DNA from: Dolomedes plantarius | Lineage: Eukaryota > Arthropoda > Arachnida > Araneae > Dolomedidae | Assembly: GCA_907164885.2 (NCBI GenBank) | Contig: OU015492.1 | Span: 199,066,460 to 199,130,459 of the forward strand | Direction of reading: 5' to 3' | DNA: 64,000 bases | Part shown: in pieces, positions 24,678-35,489 of the stretch | How positions within the stretch are numbered: the stretch's first letter is position 1 | How the letters are laid out: every line of letters starts with the position of its first letter | The notes under the pieces: generated by a model | The model's database searches: none | What the model saw: the letters and a program-made list of their open reading frames with translations, nothing else | Told to the model about the DNA's origin: nothing | Program-made: the position numbers and the translations under genes

Positions 24678-24987
24678 TATTTAAGGTTAAAATTTCTGGG
24701 GCGTGAAAATTAAATTATTGATTAATGTACAAATCAATTTATTAATTTATAAACTATTTCTAGCAAACTAAAATAATATAAATATTCTCAAAAATACATC
24801 AACATTGACCAGGTTGACAAAACTATTAATAAGCGCATAGAATCAAGAAAATATGTAGAAACTTATCCACTCAAAATAAATCTGAGTTATAGATGTTCCC
24901 GTGTCGGTATTTAGCCTTTGCACAAAGCTCATGTAGAATCATGCACTTGGGATTCCAACTCAGGTTTTTATATTTCTTATAAACTTA

Positions 24988-25059
24988 CTAGCTGAAAACC
25001 CGCGCTTCGCTACGGAGTACATTCAAATTAAATACAACGGTCAATGTATGCAATTAATG

Positions 25060-25140
<81 letters not shown>

Positions 25141-25691
25141 TTATTTATAAAAAAATCGTAAGGGATATTTATTTTTTTTGGATAATATCCAATCGTCTGC
25201 TGCATTAGAAAGAAAAAGAATATCATTTTTGTCTATTTATTTGTTATGCACGTGACGATAAATTTATTTAAAGTACCAGAAAAAGAAATCACGTGATCAA
25301 CATTTAATAAATAAAATTCTAGAAATTAATCTTTAAAAATTCACCAAAAATCAGAAAATCAAGGTAAAGGTTCGAAAAAGATTTCATTTTGAAGGAATTT
25401 TTATGATCTTTCTCGTGATATAAATTTTATAATCCGCAATGTATTATTTTAAATGCAAACGTAAAAAAAGTTCAAAAAACAGCTTAAAAATTTAATTTAA
25501 AAAAATCTAAGAAGAATTTTAGAAAAATCTTTCTTAGTGCACCCCTACACTATTAGAAGAATCGCCATGCAAAATTTCAGCCCTTTAGGTCCAGCGGTTT
25601 GGTCTGTGCGTTGTATGTCAGTCAGTCAGTGAATGAATGAATGAATGAATGAATGAATGAGTCAGTTACGGAACTGTTTTATATATATAGA
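24988..25691 (-). mobile_element. Non-autonomous Helitron, family A, copy 4 (well preserved)
   Basis: Minus orientation. The 3' end (plus-strand CTAGCTGAAAACCCGC) is at 24988 and the 5' TCTATATATATAAAAC end is at 25691, next to GACTGACTGACAT-type repeats that here include GAATGAATGAATGAATG. The GC-rich block GCGAAGCGC just inside the 3' end is the candidate terminal hairpin. A TA microsatellite of about 72 bp lies at 25063-25134. The copy starts on the T of A|T as expected. Confidence 0.9.
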
Positions 25692-25984
25692 TTAGTTGCC
25701 CTTTCTCTTTCCACTTTCCTTCTCCATGCTTAGAAGGATTTTGTACAATTAAATCGAAGAAAAAGTCCTGGAAAGTGATTAAGGAAACATAAGTATTGTA
25801 AGGTAGGAGTTATTGTGAAGTATTCAGAAATATCCAGAAATTTAGACATTGAAAAGGGAAATATTTTGTATTCACGTGTTTAATAATTACTATTATATAA
25901 CTGGGATGAAAGATGGGGAAAATGCAGTGTTAATTTAGTATTTTGAAGGCCACGAAATCCTCCCGAAGAAGGAAATTAGAAATA

Positions 25985-26011
25985 CACTGAAATGCCACTG
26001 AATTAGGGATA
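25985..26011 (+). repeat. Left 27 bp TIR of the DD36E element
   Basis: It begins CACTGAAATGCC and ends TTAGGGATA. It is an exact inverse of 27178-27204. Confidence 0.95.
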
Positions 26012-26140
26012 GCAAAGCCTATGCAAATTGTGTAGCGCTGCGCATCATGTATGCGTAAGTGAGGGCGCTGTGGTAACTGCATATATAGCGCGTACTGTGG
26101 TTGTTCTGAATTAGTTGTTGGAATTGCCAGTATAGGTAAA

Positions 26141-27172
26141 TTGCCTGATTTAGACGCCTTCGATCACGGACAAATTGTAGGTGCGCGACGCATGGGCCAT
26201 TCAATTTCCAAAATCGTCAGACAGCTAGGATTTTCAAGGTCGACAATGTCAAGAGTATACCAAGAATACATGGATTGTGGAAAAAAAACTAGCGATCGGG
26301 CAAACTGCAAAGGACAATTAGCCTTGACAGTGTGCGGTGAGAGATGGCTTAGGCGTATTGTACGTAGCCAGCGAAGCCAAACATTAGCTCAATTTACCAC
26401 CCAGTTTAATGACGGTGCCAGTTGTACAGTCAGTAAACGGACTGTGAAACGCTCGCTTCACCGTATGGGTTTCGGGAGCCGTCGACCTACGAGAGTACCA
26501 TTGCTCTATACTCGCCATCGGGCTGCACGTCTTGCCTCGGCAAAAGAGCACAGAGACTGGAGTGTAGAGGACTGGAAACGAGTGGCATGGAGTGATGAGT
26601 CTCGATTCCGACTACTTAACGCCGATAGGAGGCTGAGAATATGGCGTCAGGTTCATGAAGCCATGGATCCTGCATGCCTGGCTGGAACTGTACAAGGGCA
26701 TGGTGGCTCAATCATGGTCTGGGGTGTTTTTTCGTGGCACAGTTTGGGATCTTTGGTGCGTGTACCGACCTCCCTCAATGCAATTCGGTACGTAGAGTTG
26801 CTGGGTGATCACCTCCATCCGTTTATGCTGTTCTGTTATCCACACGGTAATGGATTTTTCCAGCAAGACAACTGTACCTCTCACAAGACCCGGTTGGCTA
26901 CTGGCTGGTTGGATGAGCATTCCTCTGACTTCTCTGTCATGAATTGGCGATCTAGAAGCCCAGACTTAAATCCTATTGAGCATCTTTGGGATGTTTTGGA
27001 ACAAGGCGTGAAAGGCCATCACACAGCACCAAAGAACCTTACTGAATTATGGACAGATTTAGCCAATATTTGGCAAGCCATTCCCGTGGAACGTTTCCAG
27101 AAACTTGTTGAATCTATGCCTCGTCGTGTGGCAGCCGTTATCAAGGCCATGGGAGGCCCAACTCGTTACTAG
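26141..27172 (+). CDS. Tc1-like transposase, full-length frame, start codon is TTG
   Basis: DDE transposase that cuts at the element's TIRs and inserts at TA. The frame is 343 codons, the usual full length. Residues 7-45 form the first helix-turn-helix (DHGQIVGARRMGHSISKIV onwards). Residues 80-115 form the second, ending GFGSRRP. The catalytic residues are D152 in WSDESRF, D243 in FQQDNCTSHK and E280 in SPDLNPIEHLW, so D243 and E280 are separated by 36 residues (DD36E, the spacing reported for the Incomer group). It ends in VIKAMGGPTRY-stop. The expected initiator, at the position of the family's MPDLDAFD start, reads TTG. Upstream the frame is open to a TAG at 26087 without any ATG. The next in-frame ATG, codon 18, would remove the first turn of the DNA-binding domain. 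It is therefore probably not translated properly despite the open frame. The changed pair RS at residues 270-271, where PP or PA is usual, may be a second defect. Confidence 0.92.
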   Translation: MPDLDAFDHGQIVGARRMGHSISKIVRQLGFSRSTMSRVYQEYMDCGKKTSDRANCKGQLALTVCGERWLRRIVRSQRSQTLAQFTTQFNDGASCTVSKRTVKRSLHRMGFGSRRPTRVPLLYTRHRAARLASAKEHRDWSVEDWKRVAWSDESRFRLLNADRRLRIWRQVHEAMDPACLAGTVQGHGGSIMVWGVFSWHSLGSLVRVPTSLNAIRYVELLGDHLHPFMLFCYPHGNGFFQQDNCTSHKTRLATGWLDEHSSDFSVMNWRSRSPDLNPIEHLWDVLEQGVKGHHTAPKNLTELWTDLANIWQAIPVERFQKLVESMPRRVAAVIKAMGGPTRY

Positions 27173-27177
27173 GTAGG

Positions 27178-27204
27178 TATCCCTAATTCAGTGGCATTTC
27201 AGTG
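27178..27204 (-). repeat. Right 27 bp TIR of the DD36E element
   Basis: Exact inverse of 25985-26011, starting 5 bases after the transposase stop codon. Confidence 0.95.
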
Positions 27205-27224
27205 TATAAGCGTTTCTCACATCT

Positions 27225-27300
27225 GATGAGTTGTCCAATTGGTAGAAAACTAGCCTCGAAGTTAGAATAGCCGAGTTCTAATCCCAGTCCTGGAAAACAA
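27225..27300 (+). repeat. tRNA-derived SINE head or tRNA pseudogene
   Basis: GAGTTGTCCAATTGGTAGA resembles an A box and CGAGTTCTAATCCC resembles a B box about 35 bases later, with CTAGCCTCGAAGTTAG in the anticodon-arm position. The acceptor stem does not pair, so it is not a functional tRNA. It sits 20 bases outside the Tc1 element. Confidence 0.45.
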
Positions 27301-28199
27301 ACGTTAAATCACTTCAGTTGGTTGTTTCATGGTGTATTATTGCCCTATTTCACTTGCAAAAGCTAAACAGACTTATTATTTAAAAGCAAAGGGTTAAGGG
27401 ATCGATTGAAAGCATAAGGAAATAATTCATAGAGAAAATAAAAAAAGCTTCGTTGCTAAAAGTTAATAAACATTTAAGTCGGGTAGAGTATATACAGCCT
27501 TATCTTGTGTCATTAGGATGTTAAGAAAAGGGAGCATGGAAGGAGGGCAATTCGTAAAGGAGAGTTTCTGTCATTTTTAGTATAGTTCAATTCACTGAAT
27601 ACTGGTGTTCATTTAGGAGACATATACGTTCTATTTCCCGTCTTGCTAGATTGTCCATACAGCTTTATCCTCTTCGAAAAATAAAAAAAAATATCCACAT
27701 GAAACTTTTAAAAAATATTGAAAGTAGTTTTGAAAAAGGCTTTATATCAAAATTGGAAAACAAACCCTCTCCATTAGGGGCAAATATGAGAATGTTAGGT
27801 AAATAATGTTATTTTTGAATCATATAATTTATTCAATCTTGTCATTCAAATTTTTATATGTAGTGAAATTTTATATCTAGTGATCAGAGAAATAACATTT
27901 TATGGTTAAGTTAAATTATATATCATTCAAATTAAAAAATGAATTCGTATATCGTTTCAAACACAGGAACTACCGAAGCGGAATATCTCCTGTCAAGGTT
28001 ACAAGGTTTAATTACGTTATGCAACTGTTTTGCCACATGATAAAGTGACCGACGCATTACGAGCGGGATGTATTACATGGGGTGATGATGTTAGGTCATG
28101 TAAAGCTATTAAATGTTTATAATATCGATTTCATAGTACTGACTTAATTACGAGCCTCATCCGGTGGATTAAACATCCAGCCCATAACGGAAACACTAA
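27301..28199. other. AT-rich DNA, nothing recognised
   Basis: No feature is seen up to the hAT element's target-site duplication. Confidence 0.5.
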
Positions 28200-28207
28200 C
28201 AGAGACT

Positions 28208-28793
28208 CAGGCCCAGATTTCCGCAAAGGCAAGTGGGGCACTTGCCCAGGGCCCCCAAAATTATGGGGCCCACCTAATTTAATATTAAATTGTACATATT
28301 TTTGAAAATGTGGTTTTTGGTTTATACAGGAAATGGGGGCAGTGGGAGATACAGAAAAAACTCCTGGGTGGAGCACTGTGCACCCACTATAGTAAAAGCA
28401 TACTTACATCCATAAGAGTTTCTGGTTTATTTATTTATATATTTATTTTTTTTTGGGGGGGTGGGGGGTTGTAATAACTTCAGACTGATCTATTTTGAAT
28501 TTCAAAAGAAAATTTCATGAATTTATTTATTAATATTAAAAAGTAAATTAATAAATTAACTCTTATTATTATTATTATTATTATTGTAATTATTTTTCAA
28601 ATTTTTGACTTGTTGGTCGAACATGTTTTGAATTTCCAGTCCCAACTTATGGGGAACCTGGGTGAATGTCCCACATGATCATGTGGAAATCTGGTCCGGG
28701 GGGGGGCATATACTCCCCTCTTGATCTGTCCTTGGAGGGGGCCCCCCAAAGTCTGCTTTGCCCAGGGTCCCATTGGGTCAAAGTCGGGCTCTG
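28208..28793. mobile_element. Non-autonomous hAT element with perfect 8 bp duplication
   Basis: The octamer CAGAGACT is at 28200-28207 and again at 28794-28801. The ends are CAGGCCCAGATTT and, inverted, CAGAGCCCGACTTT, close to hAT consensus ends. Both subterminal regions contain GGGCCCCC tracts and a TTGCCCAGGG-type motif in inverted orientation. The inside is AT-rich with an ATT microsatellite. No transposase remains. Confidence 0.88.
28563..28586. repeat. ATT trinucleotide microsatellite
   Basis: About eight ATT repeats inside the hAT element. Confidence 0.85.
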
Positions 28794-28801
28794 CAGAGAC
28801 T

Positions 28802-29335
28802 CTTGGTTGTTCTACAACAGCTGTTCCTAAACTTGTAAAATATAGATTAATTGGCAGGAAAGAGATGCATACGTTAACAGTATAGAAGATTCGTATAAAC
28901 TGCAATACATTTGTAAATCTGAATTCGTTATTTCATCTGAACTTCGAATGTAAATATGTTTGCGCCACTTGTTTTTGTGTAATACCGATTTCTAATATCA
29001 ATGAAAGTCCATTTATTTGAGACTATTAGACATAAACTTGAAAATGACTACCAACTGTACTATTTTCAAACATTTGCTAGGATGAAAGATATAGTATGTG
29101 GAAATGGTTTCCGAACGGTTACAGATGCAAAAAAGTTTAGGAATCACTCTCTTTTCAACTTATTCTCTGGCGCTCTTTTGCATTGTGTCTTACCCAAGTT
29201 TTTGAGAATATTTCACATTGTTTTGTATCCTTTCAATTTAAGTTTAGCACTAGAACATAAAGCATAGGAAAATATAGGATGTAAAAAGATTTCGATCCTT
29301 ATTGTGCATTTGGAATTTTTGCCTGATACATTATC

Positions 29336-29384
<49 letters not shown>

Positions 29385-30074
29385 CAAAATGAATAGTACA
29401 ATTATCTGGAACGTTAATCCTGGAAAAGAAAGAATTGCTCCTTGTCCTGACCATGCAGTATTAAGAAGAACCGTTATTCATAACACGGAGTAACTAAGAT
29501 AGCGAAATAAGGAATCAAAACTAGAAAATGAAACGTTAGTATTTAGTTAGAAGTGCAAGAAGGAACGGAATAACCACAAGTAGACGTTACATTAAAGGTA
29601 GAGTATAAGAAAAAAATTGAAGTTATAAAGTAAAGTGAAAGGTTTGAAGTTCCGTTTTAACTACATATAAAATTGAAAATGTTAGTAATTAATAAGTATT
29701 GTTTAAGTAAATAAAATTTAAAGCAAACATTCAAACAATAACTTACAGATTATAGAGTAAAAGTACATAGTAATGAAAAATACTGTTTAGGTTGTATAAA
29801 TTAAAATTAATAAGAAATCACTAGTCACACACAACAATATTATTAGAAAATTAGACTGTTGAAGCAGATAATATGTTTGTATAGCACCTGATTTCTGTGA
29901 AAAGACCAAAGAGCCCTCTAGAGAGTTTTGTGTGAACTAGCATTTCATATTTCACCTTAAATGTTTCCTCTGACAAGAATTATTTTTTAAAAGTGAGGAC
30001 GTTAGACCCTTCCACTTTTCGTTTGAACAAAACGATCAAATCAACGATGTAATACACTTGTGGGTATATATTTA
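28802..30074. other. AT-rich DNA with one TA microsatellite
   Basis: A TA run of about 42 bp occupies 29339-29381. The open frames here, including 29001-29267, look fortuitous. Confidence 0.5.
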
Positions 30075-30076
30075 TA

Positions 30077-30883
30077 CAGGGTGTCCCATAAATACCGCCC
30101 AAACTCTGCACAGCCTCGTACAGAGATTTTTTTATGTACTCCTCGTTGGGAGTACATAAAAAATGCCCAAAGAACTGTACCTGTACGACCCATAGTTTTC
30201 GAGAAATATACGAAAAACAAAGAATGACGTCACATCCGGTATAAGGAAAAAACACTTTATTTGACACATCAACAGCAGTATTTGCAAATATTTATAAAGG
30301 CAGACGTTCAAAGTGTCCGCCGTGCATATCGAGGCAGGAAATGCCGTCTTCCAACATCGTGACGACTATGTGTCGGGCAGACGATTCCAGTATTTCGCAG
30401 TCCGTCGTCCAGCCTGCGGATGACTTTCGCAACGGGAGAACGGCTTAACGGATATCGACGAGCATACTCCCTAGCAGTTCGCAAGGCATTTCCATTACAT
30501 TGGCGGTAGATCAAATACATGTCGCAATATTCACGAACGGAATACATGATCACCATGCGAAGAGTACCGGAAGCTGCAAGATGCAGCCTTTTAAATACGA
30601 GTTAATCGACGGCTTAACGTCAATCCACGGGGCGTGCATTCATGACGCGATATGCGCGGCGAACATTTTGAACATTATCGTCGGAAAAGATACGGAAATA
30701 CTGCTGTTGATGTGTCAAATAAAGTGTTCTTTTCCTTGCACCGGATGTGACGTCATACTTTGTTTTCCGTATTTTTCTCGAAAATTAAGGGTCGTATAGG
30801 TACAGTTCTGTGGGCATTTTTTATGTACTCCCAACGAGGAATCTGGCTGTTCAGAATTTGGGCGGTATTTATGGGACACCCTG
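30077..30883 (-). mobile_element. Mariner-related element, internally deleted, TIRs about 200 bp
   Basis: TA flanks lie at 30075-30076 and 30884-30885. The ends CAGGGTGTCCCATAAATACC are identical and inverted, and the similarity continues for about 200 bases (GGGAGTACATAAAAAATGCC, ATGACGTCACATCCGG, TTATTTGACACATCAACAG). The left arm carries an extra segment of about 20 bp that creates a hairpin (TTTTTTATGTACTCC with its inverse) absent from the right arm. The centre holds only the N-terminal part of a transposase gene. Confidence 0.9.
30308..30556 (-). pseudogene. DUF4817-type helix-turn-helix N-terminus of a mariner-like transposase
   Basis: The minus-strand frame gives YSVREYCDMYLIYRQCNGNA, then LRTAREYARRYPLSRSPVAK and VIRRLDDGLRNTGI. 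This matches the pattern F-(T/S)-EE-Y-D-LIYG-NGNA--A-R-Y--R-P--R-P----F---RRL-ETG that I know as DUF4817, the DNA-binding start of many arthropod mariner-like transposases. The frame runs out after about 80 residues and the DDE catalytic part is absent. This makes the element a deletion derivative that depends on a helper. Confidence 0.75.
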
Positions 30884-30885
<2 letters not shown>

Positions 30886-30929
<44 letters not shown>

Positions 30930-30976
30930 TATATATATATATATATTATATATTATATATATATATATATATATAT

Positions 30977-31039
<63 letters not shown>
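30886..31039. repeat. TA microsatellite with regular ATATTATATATT interruptions
   Basis: About 150 bp of TA with three interspersed TATTATATATTATATAT blocks. It touches the right end of the mariner-related element. Confidence 0.9.
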
Positions 31040-31041
<2 letters not shown>

Positions 31042-33236
31042 GATGAACAGAGACAGACAGAAAAATGAAGATACTAATGTTAATATTAAAAAAACGAGTC
31101 CCGAAATATTAGGATTAAATGAATCTATATCGAAAATAAAACACTAATCATTAATCTTTATAAGGACATTTGAATAATGAAAATTTATTTAAGAAATATT
31201 TGATTATATCGTAATAAAATTTTGTACATCGTAAAATTTAAAATTTGAATACTGTACATTATTTAATGAGAGTGTTTCTGTTTAATTATAATTAGTACTA
31301 ACCATTAACATTTATTTTTGGGTATTTGAATTACTAAGGTTTGTATCGGGTTGTAAAGCTTAAGAGATGACGCTAAATTTTGGCTTTATGTAGGATGTAG
31401 AGACTGAAATACGTACCATAAATGGAGCCCACACAAAGATACGCTAAGTTAAATTATCTGTTTGAAAGAGAGCCAAAATTGTTATCAAACGATGAATTGT
31501 GTCTGAATGATGTAGCCTTAAACATAAATATGCCCTTTCAAACCTAGAAATTAAGGAAAGTGATAGAGAATATTACAAAAAAAGTCATGTGACTATAACT
31601 GAATAGTTAACATATATTCCAGTAAACAAGCATGTCGTACATTTACAAATGGAAATATAGTCACATGTTAAAACTAATACAATCTTAGTAAATTTATTAA
31701 AAATAAGAATGCATAGTAGAAGGACGAATATAAGCTTAAATTAGTTAATATGCACAAAAGATTGAAAAAACATGATGAAACCAAGTTTGGTTAATTTAAA
31801 ATATTAATGATATAAGAATTAATCATCGTAATAATTTTCTAGTTGAAACCAATTTAACATAATTTTTTCATTAGAAGAAAGTCATTTACCATGACTACAA
31901 CCGTTTTATTACGTGTTTTGGTTAAATTTGTGGTCGTTTTATGCTTAGTTCTTTTCTCTATTTTTGTAGACTTAAATTATTTATCACAATTAATAATGCA
32001 TGTATTTAACTATATAAATATCCTATTAACCTAAATGTATCTGCCTGTTATACAACTTTTCTTGAAACAAGAATAAAACATATAAGTTCATGCGCGTGCT
32101 TTTAATATGTAACATTATTACAGATGTTAAGCCTTAACGCACCGCTGAGAGAAAAAATCCGTTGTACAAACATCGGGCGCTTAAATAATCTCAGTTGAAA
32201 AAACAATCTCTAAAACCTTTGTTCAAGCAGATTAAAGAAAAACAATACAATGTTTTTGAATGGCGCATAAAAACAAAGTATCTGCAGTTAGTCAATGTAA
32301 TGACATGTCTAAAAAAATTAAGGAAATGAATTTCAAAACAATGTAAAAAATTGTATCAATATGGGACGGTGGTCTTTTGCTGAAAACGTATGTAGCGAAG
32401 AAGAATCATTCATTCGTAGTTTAAAGACTCAGTTAGTTAAAATATAACTCAGCTCTAACAAGTTTAAACTCCGGTTGTATTATTTTGTTCCGGAACAACA
32501 AATCGTTTTAGTTGTGTTTATGCCATCAAGTAGTGTCTAAAGCAATAGTCAATGGAAAAATAGTTAAAATTTGTAAAAAAATTAAATAGATATTATACAG
32601 AATTTAGATGACGTACTACTTAATGCACCCAAGGTGGTGTAAATACCAACAGAGTTAAAAATGATATCAATGTTAATAATGTTAAGGCTGCTATGTACTA
32701 AGAAAAAAATCGTATTTCACTTTTCCTCTTCTTGCAGATTCTTGTAATGGGAGGAGTCCAGTTGACAGTTCGAGAATTCCACCCCCTTTACGATTGACAT
32801 TTTGAGGGATTGTAATGGTTCTCTCTCTATAGGGGGGTTAAGCGCTGCCCCAAAATTGTTTATTTAAAATATATTTTTGTCGCCTATTTACAGGTACATA
32901 AATGCTGATACTCCAATAAAATTGGTATTGTCGGATAGCCTGAACTTATCTGCAAAGCGCTACCGGATTCATTTTATAAATTTCGTCCACCGAAGGAATT
33001 TATGAGCGTTTAAAACACACTATACCAGATTTTTTCCCGAATAATTTAAATTTTAAAATATTAATTGCATTTAAAAAAACAAAAAAGGTACACAAATGTA
33101 AAATCTCTTTCTCTATGACGGAGTACAATTTTAAAAAAAATCTTTGATTCCAAGTCGGAAATCCGTGGACAAATTTTCTCCATAGGTTAACATTGAGGTG
33201 AGCGAATCCAATGGGATTAGTACATAGCAACCTTAA
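31040..33236. other. AT-rich DNA; one possible splice acceptor
   Basis: No gene is recognised. The only signal is the pyrimidine tract and AG at 32720-32737, described separately. Confidence 0.45.
32738..32797 (+). other. Possible terminal exon after a strong 3' splice site
   Basis: CTTTTCCTCTTCTTGCAG ends at 32737. The next bases read ILVMGGVQLTVREFHPLYD and then TGA in the frame beginning with the first base. Only 19 codons are involved and no partner exon is visible, so this is weak. Confidence 0.15.
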
Positions 33237-33910
33237 CACTAGAAAGAGGGGCTGCCGTTATTTTGACGGTTTCGGACATACTATTGAGCGCTATGTCTGT
33301 ATTTATGTCCTCAAGTTTCTGAAAATTTATGACTTTTTCTAATTTTGCGTGAAATATGCACACACATTTACAAAATTATATTCGATAGTAAAGAGGGGGA
33401 GAAAATATGCATACTTATTAAGACCGAAAGCCATCGATTTGACGGCAATATAGAAAACAGGCAGAAATCTTTAAAATAATACCGGAAAAATATTAGTTTA
33501 TTTTCGTCTCTACCTCGTTTTGCAAATAACAGAAATATTGGCTCTTCGGAAATATTGGTGTTGAAAAATACGGACTGTACAAACCTTGCATATATTTTTA
33601 CGGATAAACCATACCAGGTTGTCTGCTTGGCATACCTGCATAAACGTATAGCTAAATATATACTAGTTTATTATATTTTGGTATAAAATAGTTCAAAATT
33701 TAAAGTATTTAAATTTTTTTTAAAAACATTAAATATTTTAAATTCTTGATTTTATTTCCAACCGTCAAAATGACGGCGTTCAGTCTTTTAGTAAGAAAAA
33801 AACATTCCCGTCTTCTTAGAGTTTATAATACATGAGGAATTAAATAAGAAAGTTTTAATAAATCAACAGTCAGATGTCATCAAAAAGGAATAAAGGCGAC
33901 ATGTTTAGTG
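33237..33910. mobile_element. piggyBac-like MITE
   Basis: TTAA lies at 33233-33236 and 33911-33914. The left end CACTAGAAAGAGGGGCTGCC resembles the known piggyBac end CCCTAGAAAGATA. The right end, inverted, begins CACTAAACATG, a weaker match. Subterminal copies of CCGTCATTTTGACGG-like sequence lie at about 33254 and inverted at about 33768, but unequal distances from the ends leave the right boundary uncertain. There is no transposase. Confidence 0.5.
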
Positions 33911-33914
33911 TTAA

Positions 33915-34654
33915 ATTTATTAGAGCATCGCATGGCATAGTATGATAATTAGAGTTAATTATTCTCACGCATTACTCAGCGTTACTAGTAGATAGAATAA
34001 AACTATTTTGCTAATTTTCTAACTATCTACTGTTCTTTCACTTGGAAATTTGTTTTATGAAATAATATTCTTTGGAAACCAATGAAATTATCACATTTTT
34101 AAATATCGAATGGTCATGTGTAATTGCAAAAAATAAATAAATAAATAAAAATAAAATAAAAATAAAAATAAATTACCTAATTAAAGTTTGACTTGAATTA
34201 AGGCGGATGTTGTGCCTTGAACTTGTAGTGATTCTCGAAATAACTTCATTTCATCGTTCCGCAAATCTCGCACCTGTCGATTGTCAACAAGTACTTTAAA
34301 TTATTCCCGTGTTCCGGCTCCTGCCATGGAAATGTTAATTTGGTAATTCCGATGGAGTTCAACCGCCGGATGAATGCTGCGATCGCTTTGATTTTCCTTG
34401 ATTTCCATTTAGGAAACTTTGAAATTACCATAGCGTGAGAGATATTTATCAAGATTCGTAAAATTATTTTCTGAAAGCTGACTAATTGGGGCCAAAGAAT
34501 CAATTTAAATAAGATCACCGATGAATAATTTTATTGCTCTGAGAAATTGCATTGAACTCCAGCACATAAATGTGTATTATATAATCTTCTCAAACCATTT
34601 AAATCATCATTTTATGGTTTCTGTCTGACTGTACAAGTATACCAAAAATCATTC
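33915..34654. other. AT-rich DNA, nothing recognised
   Basis: A minus-strand open frame at 34246-34518 is slightly GC-richer but resembles no family I know. Confidence 0.4.
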
Positions 34655-34658
34655 TTAA

Positions 34659-35489
34659 CCTTTAGCTTACGGGGCCTATTTTTCCGATTCACTCTTTAGA
34701 AGGGGAATTTTCATACCCCCTTTGTTAGAACGGCCATATATATTATATATATAATAGCCGTTGTCTCTGTATAACAGTTCCGGGCTGTACTCATCTTTTA
34801 ATTGAAGCCCTGAGTAAACAAAATGCCGGTTAGTCTTAATTTCAATTTCAGATGTGGATCAGAATTTTTTCTTACCTAAAAACTAATATCTTCTCTATCA
34901 AATCACGTTTGTTCAGCCTATTTTTCTATAAAACATTCAGAACTAAAAAAAATTGGATGCTTTTAGCTGTATATTTAACAGTTTTTCAAAATCTGTTTAC
35001 TTTTGAGATGAATTCTGAAAGTAAACAAACTTGAATGTGAATGAATCAAGTAGCTCAAGTATTCATATCGCGTAGTGAGCTGTAAAAAACTGGATGGCAG
35101 TCTACTACTCCAATCGCATGAAAAACTGAATAAATAAAACATAATGTAAGGGTTTGCTTTTACAAGGTGTGGATTAAATGCAATATTGTTAGATAATTCG
35201 GGATATTTTTTAACTTTCATATACTTTTTCCATTATGACGTCAAAATGACGGGTTGGATGGCAGTCTACTACTCCAATCGCATGAAAAACTAAATAAATT
35301 AAAAATAATGAAAGGGTTTGCTTTTACAAGGTGTGGATTAAATGCAATATTGTTAGATAATTCGGGATATTTTTTAACTTTCATATACTTTTTCTATTAT
35401 GACGTCATTATTAGTATTATGACGTCAAAATGACGGGCTACCTTCTAGTATATATATATTGATTCTTGGGATACATGCTATCCCAAGAA
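34659..35489 (-). mobile_element. piggyBac-like MITE, family P, end-truncated copy
   Basis: TTAA lies at 34655-34658. The end CCTTTAGCTTACGGGGCC, continuing into CTATTTTTCCGATTC, matches the right end of the complete copy at 56935-57566 with one mismatch over about 32 bases. The other end keeps TTCTTGGGATACATGCTATC but lacks the last 20 or so bases with the terminal GGGG and TTAA. Inside is a 164 bp tandem duplication. Confidence 0.65.
35091..35437. repeat. Tandem duplication, 164 bp unit
   Basis: TGGATGGCAGTCTACTACTC occurs at 35091 and 35255. The two units are nearly identical for their whole length and each ends in a TATGACGTCAAAATGACGGG block, which the second unit duplicates in part. 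The high identity suggests a recent event. Confidence 0.92.

Larger units (their letters stand above)
25985..27204 (+). mobile_element. Tc1-like element with DD36E transposase and perfect TIRs
   Basis: A 1220 bp element flanked by TA at 25983-25984 and 27205-27206. The 27 bp TIRs at 25985-26011 and 27178-27204 are identical; they begin CACTGAAATGCCACTGAATT. Identical TIRs and an uninterrupted gene point to a young copy. It encodes one transposase in the plus direction. Confidence 0.96.

Noticed and set aside
27225..27300. Considered as a functional tRNA gene
   Set aside because: A- and B-box-like motifs are present, but the acceptor stem does not pair.
28131..28905. Minus-strand frames with Gly-Pro-rich segments
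   Set aside because: They come from GGGCCCC tracts of the hAT element.
30760..31147. Long open frames rich in Tyr-Ile across TA microsatellites (also at 29213-29493, 46206-46546, 56923-57240)
   Set aside because: They arise from TA dinucleotide repeats, which encode alternating Tyr and Ile without stops.
34246..34518. 90-codon minus-strand open frame
   Set aside because: No family resemblance and no supporting splice or promoter signals.
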